Shown here: in pieces, positions 1-8,328 of the stretch
Numbering within the stretch: position 1 is the stretch's first letter
Layout: each line of letters starts with the position of its first letter
Assembly (NCBI GenBank): GCA_018262795.1
Contig: JADFDM010000004.1
Span: 247,155-311,154, forward strand
Length of the DNA: 64,000 bases
Direction of reading: 5' to 3'
Origin: Sphingobacteriales bacterium
GTDB taxonomy: Bacteria > Bacteroidota > Bacteroidia > Chitinophagales > LD1
Translations under genes and position numbers: made by a program
The notes under the pieces: model-generated
The model's input: the letters and a program-made list of their open reading frames with translations, nothing else
Database searches by the model: none
What the model was told of the DNA's origin: nothing

Positions 1-72
1 CTTGCATATCCTGATGTTGAGGCGAATCAATTAATACAAACGTCAACGGCAAATTTATCAGCTTCATGTTAA
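1..72 (+). CDS. Possible 3' end of a gene cut by the left edge
   Basis: Frame 1 is open from the first base to a TAA at 70-72 and would encode 23 residues ending in ANLSASC. The other two forward frames stop early. This fits the tail of a coding sequence starting before the window. The segment is too short to assign a family, and an open frame of this length can occur by chance. Confidence 0.3.
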   Translation, partial: LAYPDVEANQLIQTSTANLSASC

Positions 73-138
73 TACTTTGGAATGCTTAAATGCGTTTGAT
101 GAAAATCTGCTTATTTGTGACACCTTTACAGGCGACAA

Positions 139-1407
139 ATGGAAAAGAAATTTAAAAAAATCATCCTGTTTTTCTTGGCTTGGGCCACCTTCGGCTCTGC
201 TTATTCGGCAGAGTTATTAATACCGATGGATTTGAGCCAAACGAATCATTTGAAAGCGTACGGAATTGCTTACTGGGTGCTCAAACAACAAGTTGCGGTA
301 GATTGGTTACTGAATTATCGCGGTGGAAGTTTTGCCATTCCTTATGCTACGGCTATTGAGAGTGAATGTAAAATACGGGGAGTGAGTTATGAAGTAATTG
401 CGGATGGACAATACGGAGCTATACTGGCAGATATTGCTAATCCTGAGCAGAATATGGATGTGATGAAATTGGAGAAGGCTCCGAAGGTTTGTGTGTATTC
501 TCCTAAAAGCAAGTTGCCCTGGGATGATGCGGTGACTTTAGTGCTCACCTATGCGGAGATTCCTTATGATGTAGTGTACGATGATGAAGTGCTGGACGGA
601 AAGTTGTTGCAATACGATTGGCTGCATTTGCACCATGAAGATTTTACCGGTCAGTACGGGAAGTTTTATGCCAGCTATGGCAATGCTCCTTGGTATTTGG
701 AAGATGTGGCGGAACAGGAAGCTCGTGCAAAGCGAAGAGGATTTGCAAAAGTGTCGCAGATGAAACTGGCGGTGGCTAAAAGTATTCGCGACTTTGTATT
801 CGGAGGAGGTTTTATGTTTGCAATGTGCAGCGCTACTGATTCTTATGATATTGCATTAGCCGCTCAGAATACCGACATCTGCGATGTGATGTATGACCAT
901 GACCCGCAAGACCCGCAGGCGCAGGAGAAGTTAGATTTCAGTCAATGTTTTGCTTTTCAAAATTTTCACTTGCGCACTAATCCCTACGAATACGAGTACT
1001 CCGATATTGATGCCAACTTTGGAAGAACGGTGCCAAAGGACCTTGACTACTTTACGCTCTTCGATTTTTCAGCAAAATGGGATCCGGTGCCTACCATGCT
1101 TTGTCAAGACCACACCAAAATTATCAAAGGATTTATGGGGCAGACGACCGCTTTTAAAAAGCAGTTCATCAAAAGCAATGTGCTGATAATGGGGCAGAAC
1201 AAAAGTGCGAATGAAGCACGCTATATACATGGCGAATACGGCAAAGGTTTATGGACATGGTATGCCGGGCACGATCCTGAAGATTATCAACATTTAGTAG
1301 GAGATCCTCCTACTAATCTTGACTTGCACCCCAATTCACCGGGGTATCGTTTGATTTTGAACAATGTGCTTTTCCCTGCCGCCCGCAAGAAGAAACAAAA
1401 GACATAA
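139..1407 (+). CDS. Secreted conserved Bacteroidota protein of unknown function (often auto-labelled asparagine synthetase B)
   Basis: This 422-residue protein starts with a signal peptide (residues 1-24, ending AYSA) and is predicted to be exported. It matches, from memory, a long conserved Bacteroidota family with landmarks such as LLNYRGGSF (about 58-66), YDWLHLHHEDFTGQYG (about 156-171) and FGGGFMFAMCSATDS (about 221-235). Database entries of this family are often called asparagine synthetase B. I see neither the N-terminal catalytic Cys of a class II glutamine amidotransferase nor the SGGLDS pyrophosphatase loop of AsnB, so I do not adopt that name. The GGGFMFAMCSATDS stretch, with a Cys after a glycine turn, looks like a nucleophile elbow and might suggest a class I amidotransferase-like or ThuA-like fold; that is inference. 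The C-terminus is basic (RKKKQKT). It stands alone, convergent with the cytochrome gene. Confidence 0.8.
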   Translation: MEKKFKKIILFFLAWATFGSAYSAELLIPMDLSQTNHLKAYGIAYWVLKQQVAVDWLLNYRGGSFAIPYATAIESECKIRGVSYEVIADGQYGAILADIANPEQNMDVMKLEKAPKVCVYSPKSKLPWDDAVTLVLTYAEIPYDVVYDDEVLDGKLLQYDWLHLHHEDFTGQYGKFYASYGNAPWYLEDVAEQEARAKRRGFAKVSQMKLAVAKSIRDFVFGGGFMFAMCSATDSYDIALAAQNTDICDVMYDHDPQDPQAQEKLDFSQCFAFQNFHLRTNPYEYEYSDIDANFGRTVPKDLDYFTLFDFSAKWDPVPTMLCQDHTKIIKGFMGQTTAFKKQFIKSNVLIMGQNKSANEARYIHGEYGKGLWTWYAGHDPEDYQHLVGDPPTNLDLHPNSPGYRLILNNVLFPAARKKKQKT

Positions 1408-1444
1408 GATTACCGTTGCCGATTCTTTTTAGGGAAGTTGTTTA

Positions 1445-1936
1445 CTACTTTGTAGTTGGCTTTATGCCATCGGGATTTTCTATGTATTCAAAAATGAGGT
1501 TTATATCTTGGTCGGTGAGGTTAGGGAATACGTTCATTTGAGCAGGACGGCTGTTCGCTATTTCTACGGCATGTTTATATCCGGCATCCACCGGTTCGTT
1601 CCAGTTTTTCACCCAAATCTTTAGCCAGTAATCTCCACTCTTTCCTTTATAACTACCGGCTGCTTCCCATCTTTCTCGCACCCCTGCTAAGGCCGGTCCG
1701 GTGCCATCTGACTTTAAGTTGTGACAGGCAGCGCAGTTACTTTTAAATAAACTTCTCCCTTGTTTCCATTCAGCCATTTCAGGAGTTTCGTCAGTGGTCT
1801 CTTTCTTTTCAGTAGTAGCTTTTGCGGGTTTGTGATTCCATGTGCTGAGGTTAATGTTAAGCACAAAAACTATGGCTGCGGCCAGGAGCAACAATACAAT
1901 GGACAATTCCAACAGAGCGTTAGGTTGTTTTTTCAT
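1445..1936 (-). CDS. Membrane-anchored c-type cytochrome
   Basis: This 163-residue protein has an N-terminal membrane segment (about 9-29), then a lysine/glutamate-rich linker (about 36-58), then one class I cytochrome c domain. The haem motif CAACH lies at 68-72, and the likely axial Met is M134 in RPAQMNVFP. The domain should face the periplasm with haem attached by the cytochrome c maturation system, and carry electrons between a respiratory complex and an oxidase or peroxidase. The partner cannot be told from the neighbours: a symporter gene lies upstream on the same strand, 126 bp away, and the gene converges on the upstream secreted-protein gene. The length and single CXXCH are normal for a monohaem cytochrome. 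Confidence 0.88.
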   Translation of the reverse strand: MKKQPNALLELSIVLLLLAAAIVFVLNINLSTWNHKPAKATTEKKETTDETPEMAEWKQGRSLFKSNCAACHNLKSDGTGPALAGVRERWEAAGSYKGKSGDYWLKIWVKNWNEPVDAGYKHAVEIANSRPAQMNVFPNLTDQDINLIFEYIENPDGIKPTTK

Positions 1937-2062
1937 AAAGCAACTAATTTTTTACGGAACAATAATGCACATTTTGAAATGGGTGATTCAATGTTACAAT
2001 ACTACATGTGTTTCAGAGTATTTGTTTAAAAAAAATGCGTTCATCCGTATAGCAGGTGATTC

Positions 2063-3370
2063 TTATTTCCTTTGAGAATCATCCCATTCTTTTGGTTGGG
2101 GTTCGCCTAATTTCCCCAACTGTTTTGCTACAATCATTGATACCGCTGCATCGCTGGTCACATTTGCTACGGTGCGGCACATATCTAAAGGTCGGTCTAT
2201 CGCAATAATGAGAGCGATCCCTGCCGGATTAACCCCGATAGCTTCCAGCACTACAATCAACATTAGAAGCCCAGCTCCCGGTACTGCTGCAGCACCGATA
2301 GAGGCTAAAGTGGCGGTTAAAATAATAGTTAACTGATCGCCTATGGTTAAATGGTTCCCTAATACCTGTGCAATAAAAACGGCTGCTACTGCCTGATAAA
2401 GACTGGTGCCATCCATGTTTACAGTAGCGCCAATTGGTAATACAAAACTGGATACTTCTTTCTCGACTCCAAGGTGTTCTTCTACTCTTTCAATAGTTAC
2501 CGGTAGAGTGGCGGCACTGGAACTGGTAGAAAATGCAACTAACTGTGCCGGAGCTATTCCACGAAGAAAAAATAGATAATCTTTCCCGGCAAACATTCGA
2601 ACCAGAAAGGGATAGAATACTAGAATCATAAAGGTAAGCCCGGCCAATACGGTAAGTGCATAGGCTCCCAATGCAATAAAAATATCGGTGGCGGGAGATT
2701 CAGCCACCAAAGCAGCTAATAGGGCAAACACTCCGAAAGGAGCAAAGAGCATGATGATGTCAATGATTTTCAGAATGACCTCATTACATCCTTCAAAAAA
2801 GGCTTTTACAGGAGCAGACTTCTCCCCCGGTATAAGAATTAAACCAACGCCAAAGAGGATAACAAAGAAGATAACCTGAAGCATGTTTCCGTTGGAGGAG
2901 GCCGCGCCAAAAAAATTATCGGGGACTACATCTACTAAGGGTTGCAAAGGGCCTTGTTTTTTATTCTCATCCGCGGCAGCTACCTTTTTATTAACGTCTT
3001 CTCCAAAAGAACTGAGCATGTCGGTGCGTGTTTTTTCACTAACAAATTTTCCGGGGTTCACCGTATTCACCAAAGTCAACCCGATGGTAACGGCAGTGAT
3101 AGTGGTCATGAGATATAGGGCAAAGGTGCGAATCCCTAATTTGGAAAGTTGCGTGATATCTTGAAGGTCAGCTACTCCTTTTATCAGCGAAGTGATAATC
3201 AAGGGAATGGCTATCAACTTCAGCATATTTATAAATATAGTGCCGAAGGGCTTGATCCAATTGCTAATAAAATGAGACCCATTGCTAAATTGAATGGCAA
3301 GAAATCCGCAGAGGACTCCTCCTATCATTCCAATAATGATTTGCCAGTGTAAAGGAATCTTTTTACTCAT
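2063..3370 (-). CDS. Dicarboxylate/amino acid:cation symporter (DAACS family)
   Basis: This 435-residue inner-membrane transporter belongs to the GltP/GltT/DctA family, which takes up glutamate, aspartate or C4-dicarboxylates with protons or Na+. The family hallmarks are present in order: a serine-rich re-entrant loop STSSSAATLP (about 279-288), the cation-site motif NMDGTSLY (about 318-325), and the substrate-binding helix with DRPLDMCRTVANVTSD (about 389-404). About eight hydrophobic helices are visible. The hydrophilic insertion rich in K, D and E between helices 3 and 4 (about 115-140) is longer than in E. coli GltP and is common in Bacteroidota members. The exact substrate is not decidable from sequence. 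It is a single gene; the start ATG at 3368-3370 is the first in frame. Confidence 0.93.
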   Translation of the reverse strand: MSKKIPLHWQIIIGMIGGVLCGFLAIQFSNGSHFISNWIKPFGTIFINMLKLIAIPLIITSLIKGVADLQDITQLSKLGIRTFALYLMTTITAVTIGLTLVNTVNPGKFVSEKTRTDMLSSFGEDVNKKVAAADENKKQGPLQPLVDVVPDNFFGAASSNGNMLQVIFFVILFGVGLILIPGEKSAPVKAFFEGCNEVILKIIDIIMLFAPFGVFALLAALVAESPATDIFIALGAYALTVLAGLTFMILVFYPFLVRMFAGKDYLFFLRGIAPAQLVAFSTSSSAATLPVTIERVEEHLGVEKEVSSFVLPIGATVNMDGTSLYQAVAAVFIAQVLGNHLTIGDQLTIILTATLASIGAAAVPGAGLLMLIVVLEAIGVNPAGIALIIAIDRPLDMCRTVANVTSDAAVSMIVAKQLGKLGEPQPKEWDDSQRK

Positions 3371-3457
3371 GCGTTTAAAGAAACAAAATTATGCGGCTAA
3401 ACAAAAAGCGAAGTGCAAATGATTGAAAATTTCATCTTTGCAAAAATGTGCTGAACT

Positions 3458-3634
3458 ATGATTGTGATGTACCCAATGCTGATTGCTTCTATCCTTTTTG
3501 TGGTAGGGCTTACGGTATATATTATTCGAATGAACAAACGCGAGAAAGAGGAACAAGCCAGAAAGACGAAAAGTTGTAATGAAGATACTGCTCCCCCAGA
3601 TTTAGAGGCTGAAAAAAATGACATCGTTGGTTAA
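3458..3634 (+). CDS. Small single-span membrane protein, 58 residues
   Basis: An ATG at 3458 opens a 58-codon frame. It encodes a hydrophobic N-terminal span (about residues 4-24, MYPMLIA then SILFVVGLTVYII), then a highly charged tail (RMNKREKEEQARKTK) and an acidic end. The design, one helix followed by a positive stop-transfer and cytoplasmic tail, is typical of real small membrane proteins, and longer overlapping frames on the other strand have no such order. A TCATCTTTG sequence at 3432-3440, close to the Bacteroidota -7 element, lies 18 bp before the ATG, so the transcript would have almost no leader. I do not recognise a family. It is divergent from the symporter gene. Confidence 0.5.
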   Translation: MIVMYPMLIASILFVVGLTVYIIRMNKREKEEQARKTKSCNEDTAPPDLEAEKNDIVG

Positions 3635-3764
3635 AATAGCCGATTCGGAATAGGCTCAATAACTTGAGAAAGGAGTAGTTGATTTTGCGGCAACATAGAA
3701 CCGCCAAATGCCAAAAGTATGCAAAACACGAAAAACTTTTAATGGTCTATGATTGAATATTGTA

Positions 3765-3772
3765 TATATTTG
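3765..3772 (+). promoter_or_regulatory. Candidate -7 element for the Rnk-like gene
   Basis: TATATTTG matches the Bacteroidota -7 consensus TAnnTTTG. No convincing TTTG -33 element is seen 19-21 bp upstream. If used, the transcript has a leader of about 150 nt before the ATG at 3932. No other gene lies between 3635 and 3931, and that stretch holds nothing else I can recognise. Confidence 0.4.
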
Positions 3773-3931
3773 GCCATAGGATGATAAGGATAACTTTTAG
3801 GCTCCAATGCAACAAAACACTATACAATTGTACCGCATTAAGAAATGCTGCGAAGGTAAATTTCTTTCCTTTAGACTGAGAAGGCAGAAGTCTCTTCCGA
3901 TTTTTAAAAATTAATTATTAATAAGGAACCC

Positions 3932-4342
3932 ATGAGTAAGATTATCATTAACAGACTTGATTATGCCAGAATTAAAAAGAGTATCAGCGATGCTAAGCAG
4001 TTTAGATCAATCAATGCCACTGAAGCTGAGAAATTATTGAATGAATTAAACTCGGCAGAAATCGTAGAGCCAGCTGCAATACCCTCTGATGTGGTAACCA
4101 TGAATACCATTGTGAAGTTGAGTTTTTTGAATAATGACAAACAAGTTCAATTTCAGATAGTGTATCCTGATCAGGCAAATCTTAAGGAGAACAAAATCTC
4201 CATTTTCTCACCTATTGCTACTGCTTTAATAGGCTATAAAGTGAAGGATGAGATTGAGTGGATTGTTCCTGCCGGGCTTACAAAAATCAGGATAGACGAA
4301 ATTATCTACCAGCCGGAAGCTGCCGGTGATTACAACCTATAA
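3932..4342 (+). CDS. Rnk/GreA-GreB C-terminal domain protein
   Basis: This 136-residue protein resembles Rnk, the regulator of nucleoside diphosphate kinase, which is a Gre-factor relative that binds RNA polymerase but lacks the long GreA coiled coil. The N-terminal half (about 1-50) is a short helical hairpin (DYARIKKSISDAK, then ATEAEKLLNELN). The C-terminal half (about 55-136) is the FKBP-like GreA/B domain, with VTMNTIVKL, then QIVYPDQAN, then IFSPIATALIGYKVKDEIEW, the usual core in which ISPLAxALLGxxxGD is the family signature. The length equals that of E. coli Rnk. It is a single gene preceded by a candidate promoter; the E. coli function is established but its role here is inferred. 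Confidence 0.82.
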   Translation: MSKIIINRLDYARIKKSISDAKQFRSINATEAEKLLNELNSAEIVEPAAIPSDVVTMNTIVKLSFLNNDKQVQFQIVYPDQANLKENKISIFSPIATALIGYKVKDEIEWIVPAGLTKIRIDEIIYQPEAAGDYNL

Positions 4343-4482
4343 CTTATCAGGTTATCCATATCTTTTGGTGCTAAGACAAGACTAATGTGCAATTTCCTCT
4401 AATTCTTTGCATACTGTTGCCTTATGTTTTAGATAATGAAAATTTAAACTTGGGCGGGTATGAATTTTTGAAGAAGAATGGG

Positions 4483-5253
4483 TTATTGTCTCAATCCTTC
4501 CAACAACATAATATAGGCTAGTAACGAAGTATGATCACTGGAAGTTTCATTTTGCAAGGACACCGGCCAAGCCCCCTTTTTATTTTGAGTAAGAAGAACA
4601 TATGCTAACTCGCTATCCGGTATTTTTTCGATAACACCACTCAAACGCAAGAAGGCATACAGTTCAAATCTTCGGTCATAAGAGCTAAGGTTTGTTTGCA
4701 AAATACTTTCTGCCCCAGATTGTAACATACGCTTCACCGGGTCATAATCTCTGTCGGCTTTAGTGATGCACCCATGCTGTTCAGCCAAATAAAAACCCAG
4801 CAGCGCATGAGATACATGATAGGGATTGCCCTCCCCTGATAGGTTTATCATCATTTGGTACAGGGTATCGGCTGAGAGGTGATGGCAATCGCAATAAAGT
4901 GCATTCAATGTGAGTCGGTCCGTAGTGTTTCGGAGGGAGTCAATAACGGATTGCTTTAGGCAAAAGGAAGGTTTCACGAAGCGTTTGAACATTGCCTGCT
5001 TTGCCGCTCCTTTTTTTTGCAATTTAATTTTCGCTAAACAAGCGGAATGCACCGGAGGTTTCACATGGTAGTATTTGCATACATAGTCCATCACCATCAA
5101 CACAGGAGAGGAGAGATGTCTTCTATTCTGTTTAAAATATTTATCGGCTTTTAGTTTTGCCGCTTCCAATGAATCTGCTGAAATGGCTTGACAGGAACCG
5201 GAAAAAATCAGTACTGTGAAAAGGAGAAGGCATAGTCTATTTCTCATCTTCAA
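4483..5253 (-). CDS. Exported protein of unknown function, possible lipoprotein
   Basis: This 256-residue protein starts with a signal peptide (about 1-22). FSGSC at about 18-22 could be a lipobox, which would make C22 the lipid-bearing residue, although Ser at -1 is less usual. The mature part is helical with eight or so cysteines, including the close pair CDCHH (about 119-123), and has paired-helix segments. Near the end KKGAWPVSLQNETSSDHTS resembles the QW-type repeats of alpha/alpha toroid proteins (terpene cyclases, prenyltransferases), so an alpha-toroid fold is possible; this is inference. Its start overlaps the mtgA stop by 17 bp, so it is translated as the last gene of the Fe-S/mtgA operon. 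Confidence 0.65.
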   Translation of the reverse strand: MKMRNRLCLLLFTVLIFSGSCQAISADSLEAAKLKADKYFKQNRRHLSSPVLMVMDYVCKYYHVKPPVHSACLAKIKLQKKGAAKQAMFKRFVKPSFCLKQSVIDSLRNTTDRLTLNALYCDCHHLSADTLYQMMINLSGEGNPYHVSHALLGFYLAEQHGCITKADRDYDPVKRMLQSGAESILQTNLSSYDRRFELYAFLRLSGVIEKIPDSELAYVLLTQNKKGAWPVSLQNETSSDHTSLLAYIMLLEGLRQ

Positions 5254-5962
5254 ATTCTTTCATGTTGTAATCTAACCTACCACCCCATGCGGCCATTTGC
5301 CCAAGAATGAAACCTTGCCGTGAACGCACATAAGCGGAGGGGTTGCCGGCATTAAACCTCTTTGGGTTAGGGAGTACGGCCGCTAGCAAAGCCGCTTCGG
5401 CAGGCGTTAGTTTTGCAGCAGGCTTGTGAAAATAATATTGAGAAGCTGCTTCTGCTCCGTAGATGCCATCCCCCATTTCGATAATGTTGAGGTACACTTC
5501 CATGATGCGTTGCTTGCTCCAGATTAGCTCTATCAATCCTGTGAAGTAAACTTCTAAGCCTTTTCGGATGAAATTACGAGCCGGCCACAAAAAGGCGTTT
5601 TTGGCGGTTTGTTGTGAAATGGTAGAGGCGCCCCTCGTTCTTGGATGCTTGCGTTTTTTTTGTTTCTCGTTATACTTTACCGCTTTTTGAATAGCCTCAA
5701 AATCGAAACCGTGATGCCAAAGAAAATTTTGATCTTCAGAAGTGACCACCGCTAATTGTAAGTTGTTTGAAATTTTATTAAGCGACACCCAATCTTTCGA
5801 AAGTTTTATGGGCTTGCCTTCTATGACTTGTTCCGCACAGCGCTGCAACATCAAGAGAGTAAATGGAAAGGGGATAAAGCGAAACGCTACAACAGAAAAA
5901 ATAGAAAGTGCGAAAAACCACAGAATGATTTTTCGAATAACCCGCCAGATTTTTTGGAACAT
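5237..5962 (-). CDS. mtgA: Monofunctional biosynthetic peptidoglycan transglycosylase
   Basis: This is a GT51 family enzyme that polymerises lipid II into glycan strands at the outer face of the inner membrane. I use the ATG at 5962, which gives 241 residues. The longer frame to 6022 overlaps the upstream Fe-S gene and puts residues before the membrane anchor. Visible are the anchor (about 10-28), the donor-site glutamate in TSEDQNF (E76), the GT51 signature RGASTISQQTAKN (about 110-122), the second catalytic region EVYLNIIEMG (about 155-164), and GAEAASQYYF (about 169-178). There is no transpeptidase domain. It starts 4 bp after the Fe-S gene stop and overlaps the next gene by 17 bp, so it is the third of four operon genes. 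Confidence 0.93.
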   Translation of the reverse strand: MFQKIWRVIRKIILWFFALSIFSVVAFRFIPFPFTLLMLQRCAEQVIEGKPIKLSKDWVSLNKISNNLQLAVVTSEDQNFLWHHGFDFEAIQKAVKYNEKQKKRKHPRTRGASTISQQTAKNAFLWPARNFIRKGLEVYFTGLIELIWSKQRIMEVYLNIIEMGDGIYGAEAASQYYFHKPAAKLTPAEAALLAAVLPNPKRFNAGNPSAYVRSRQGFILGQMAAWGGRLDYNMKEFEDEK

Positions 5963-5966
5963 AAAT

Positions 5967-6767
5967 TTATATCTGAATATCCTCAAGCCCCTGACCGGCA
6001 GCCAGTAACTCTGCAATATCAAATAGTTTTATCTCAGCCTGCTTGTCTTTGGCTTTCACCCCATCTGTCATCATCGTGCTACAAAAAGGGCAAGCCGTTG
6101 CAATGATCGTGGCACCTGTTTCAATAGCTTCTTCTGTGCGAGCTATATTGATGCGTTTCTTGCCATTTTCTTCTTCCTTAAACATTTGACCGCCACCGGC
6201 TCCGCAGCAAAGCCCCTTTGAACGACAACTTTTCATTTCGACTAACTCAGCGTCTAACTGTTCGAGAACTTTACGTGGAGCTTCATAAATATTATTCGCT
6301 CTGCCTAAATAGCAAGAGTCGTGATAGGTGATTTTTTTGCCTTTGAAAGCTGCCGCATCTGTTACCTTGATTCTTCCCTCATTAATTAATTGTTGAAGAA
6401 AAACGGAGTGATGCATTACTTCGTAGTTCCCTCCTAATGAAGGGTACTCATTCTTGATAATATTGAAACAATGAGGGCAGGTGGTAACGATTTTTTTTAC
6501 GTTATAGCCGTTCATTACTTCTATATTTTGCAAGGCCAGCATTTGAAATACAAATTCGTTTCCTGCTCGTTTAGCCGGATCGCCTGTACAACTCTCCTCG
6601 CTGCCGAGCACTGCAAATTTTATATTCAGATGGTTTAAGATTTTAACAAATGCACGGGTTACTTTTTGGGCACGTTGATCAAAACTGCCTAAGCAACCTA
6701 TCCAAAAAAGCACTTCAGGGGTTTCATTAGCGGCAGCGTATTCTGCCATTGTTTTTACTTGATCCAT
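5967..6767 (-). CDS. (Fe-S)-binding protein with CCG domains, HdrB-like
   Basis: This 266-residue cytoplasmic protein resembles the C-terminal CCG half of HdrB/HdrD and the glycolate oxidase iron-sulfur subunit family. Cysteines are arranged as C25 and C60, then CPHC (97-100), HDSC (C152), CC with GAGGG (187-193), and CPFC (226-229). This repeats the CCG pattern that binds a non-cubane [4Fe-4S] cluster. It pairs with the 440-residue membrane Fe-S protein directly upstream (42 bp gap), so together they look like the catalytic and membrane/electron-transfer parts of an HdrBC- or quinone-linked oxidoreductase. The substrate is not known to me. mtgA follows after 4 bp. Confidence 0.85.
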   Translation of the reverse strand: MDQVKTMAEYAAANETPEVLFWIGCLGSFDQRAQKVTRAFVKILNHLNIKFAVLGSEESCTGDPAKRAGNEFVFQMLALQNIEVMNGYNVKKIVTTCPHCFNIIKNEYPSLGGNYEVMHHSVFLQQLINEGRIKVTDAAAFKGKKITYHDSCYLGRANNIYEAPRKVLEQLDAELVEMKSCRSKGLCCGAGGGQMFKEEENGKKRINIARTEEAIETGATIIATACPFCSTMMTDGVKAKDKQAEIKLFDIAELLAAGQGLEDIQI

Positions 6768-6809
6768 TGTATTTTAATTGTCAATCATTAATAAGCACTA
6801 ACTCAATCA

Positions 6810-8132
6810 TCACTCTTTCGTCCAATTTAATCGTTCTTGCTGACCAAACTGCCAAGGAGCTCCGTTGTTTTCCATGTTTGAAAACATACCCATCCATTCC
6901 GCAGGAGCGTTTGATTCTTCCATAATTAAATTTCTGCGCAGTTGAATGATAATGTCTAATGGGCTAATCATAACGGGGCATTGCTCTACGCAGGCATTAC
7001 AGGTAGTGCAGGCACGCAATTCTTCGGTGGTGATATAGTCATCTCCAATCAGTGACTTGCCATCCTCTTGCCAAATTCCGTTATTGGCAGCCATCTTCTT
7101 TCCCACCTCTTCTAAGCGGTCGCGAGTATCCATCATTACTTTGCGTGGGCTTAGTTTTTTGCCCGTCATATTCGCAGGGCAATTATCGGTACACCGTCCG
7201 CACTCAGTACAAGCATAGGCATCCAGTAGATTTTTCCAACTGAGATCAAACACATCCTTCGCTCCAAACTTTACAGGTTCTTCGGCTTGATCGCTAACAG
7301 CAGGAGCCGCCTCCGGATTCATCATCAGTTTAATTTCTTTAGTGATGGCCGGCATATTGGCGATATAGCCTTTCGGTTCTAAATGTGCGAAATAAGTATT
7401 GGGGAAAGCCAACAGAATGTGCAAGTGCTTAGAATAGGGAAGGTAACAGATAAAAGCAAGCACCCCAACCATGTGCCCCCACCAGCCTAAGCGCTCTACC
7501 ACGTGCATGGCAGTATAGCTCCATCCATCAAAAATAGGCATTAGCATTCCGCTGATCAGAAAACGATATTGGCCGTTGTGCATTGCCATATCCGCTGTGT
7601 TCATGCTGAAAATGCAGGTGAGAAGATATATTTCGGCTACTAGAATAATGGTGGCATCTGCTTTGGGCCAGCCTATCATCTCAGCCATATTCAGGCGAGG
7701 TACTTTTATGATCCATCTGCGGGTAAGGAACGCGACTGTAGCAACAAATACAAAGATAGATAGGAATTCGATAAAGGAGATGGCAAATACATAAATGGCA
7801 AGAAGCGCAGGATGATTTTCCACCGCATGGTAAATAATGCGGTGATGCCCGGTGAAACCATCTATAAATATCTCAATTAATTCTATCTGCGTAATTACAA
7901 AGCCCACATAAATCATGAGGTGAAGAATTGCCGGAGTTAGATATTTGAACATCTTCTTCTGTCCAAAAGCCACTAACAGCATGTTCTTTAATCGAACCGC
8001 AGGCTGATCCGTTAAATCTTCCGCCTTCCCAAGTTTGATGTTTTTGTACACCCTATAATAACCTCTATAAGCAATTACTGCCGCAATTACGACAAGAACA
8101 ATGAACAGAACTATTTGAAAGTAGGTAACCAT
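6810..8132 (-). CDS. Membrane Fe-S oxidoreductase, HdrC/NarI-like with two [4Fe-4S] clusters
   Basis: This 440-residue protein has an N-terminal membrane part with about six helices (about 4-26, 68-90, 110-136, 160-180, 192-210, 218-240) that resembles the cytochrome b part of NarI/HdrE. It then has a cytoplasmic part with two classical ferredoxin motifs: C308-x2-C311-x2-C314-x3-C318 and C375-x2-C378-x2-C381-x3-C385. The likely haem-ligand histidines lie in the helices (H71, H210, H220, H236), but I cannot assign them. It probably passes electrons between menaquinone and the HdrB-like partner encoded 42 bp downstream. It is the first gene of the four-gene minus-strand operon ending at 4483. 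Confidence 0.87.
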   Translation of the reverse strand: MVTYFQIVLFIVLVVIAAVIAYRGYYRVYKNIKLGKAEDLTDQPAVRLKNMLLVAFGQKKMFKYLTPAILHLMIYVGFVITQIELIEIFIDGFTGHHRIIYHAVENHPALLAIYVFAISFIEFLSIFVFVATVAFLTRRWIIKVPRLNMAEMIGWPKADATIILVAEIYLLTCIFSMNTADMAMHNGQYRFLISGMLMPIFDGWSYTAMHVVERLGWWGHMVGVLAFICYLPYSKHLHILLAFPNTYFAHLEPKGYIANMPAITKEIKLMMNPEAAPAVSDQAEEPVKFGAKDVFDLSWKNLLDAYACTECGRCTDNCPANMTGKKLSPRKVMMDTRDRLEEVGKKMAANNGIWQEDGKSLIGDDYITTEELRACTTCNACVEQCPVMISPLDIIIQLRRNLIMEESNAPAEWMGMFSNMENNGAPWQFGQQERLNWTKE

Positions 8133-8328
8133 ATATCCAGTAAGTGAGTAGGGCGAAAATACATTTTTAATACATTTACGAACATCGTAGCTCTTACATC
8201 TTTTCCACTTTACAGAATAAATTACGGTTGTAAAGAATTTAGTTCACCGGTGTATTTAGTTTTAATTTGTGTGAATAGGTTTTCGCAGATTAAGGGTAAA
8301 CTTGTATTCGATTAAAATCAGTTAGCGT

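Noticed and set aside
139-1407. Asparagine synthetase B as the product name
   Set aside because: The signal peptide and missing N-terminal Cys and SGGLDS motif do not fit AsnB.
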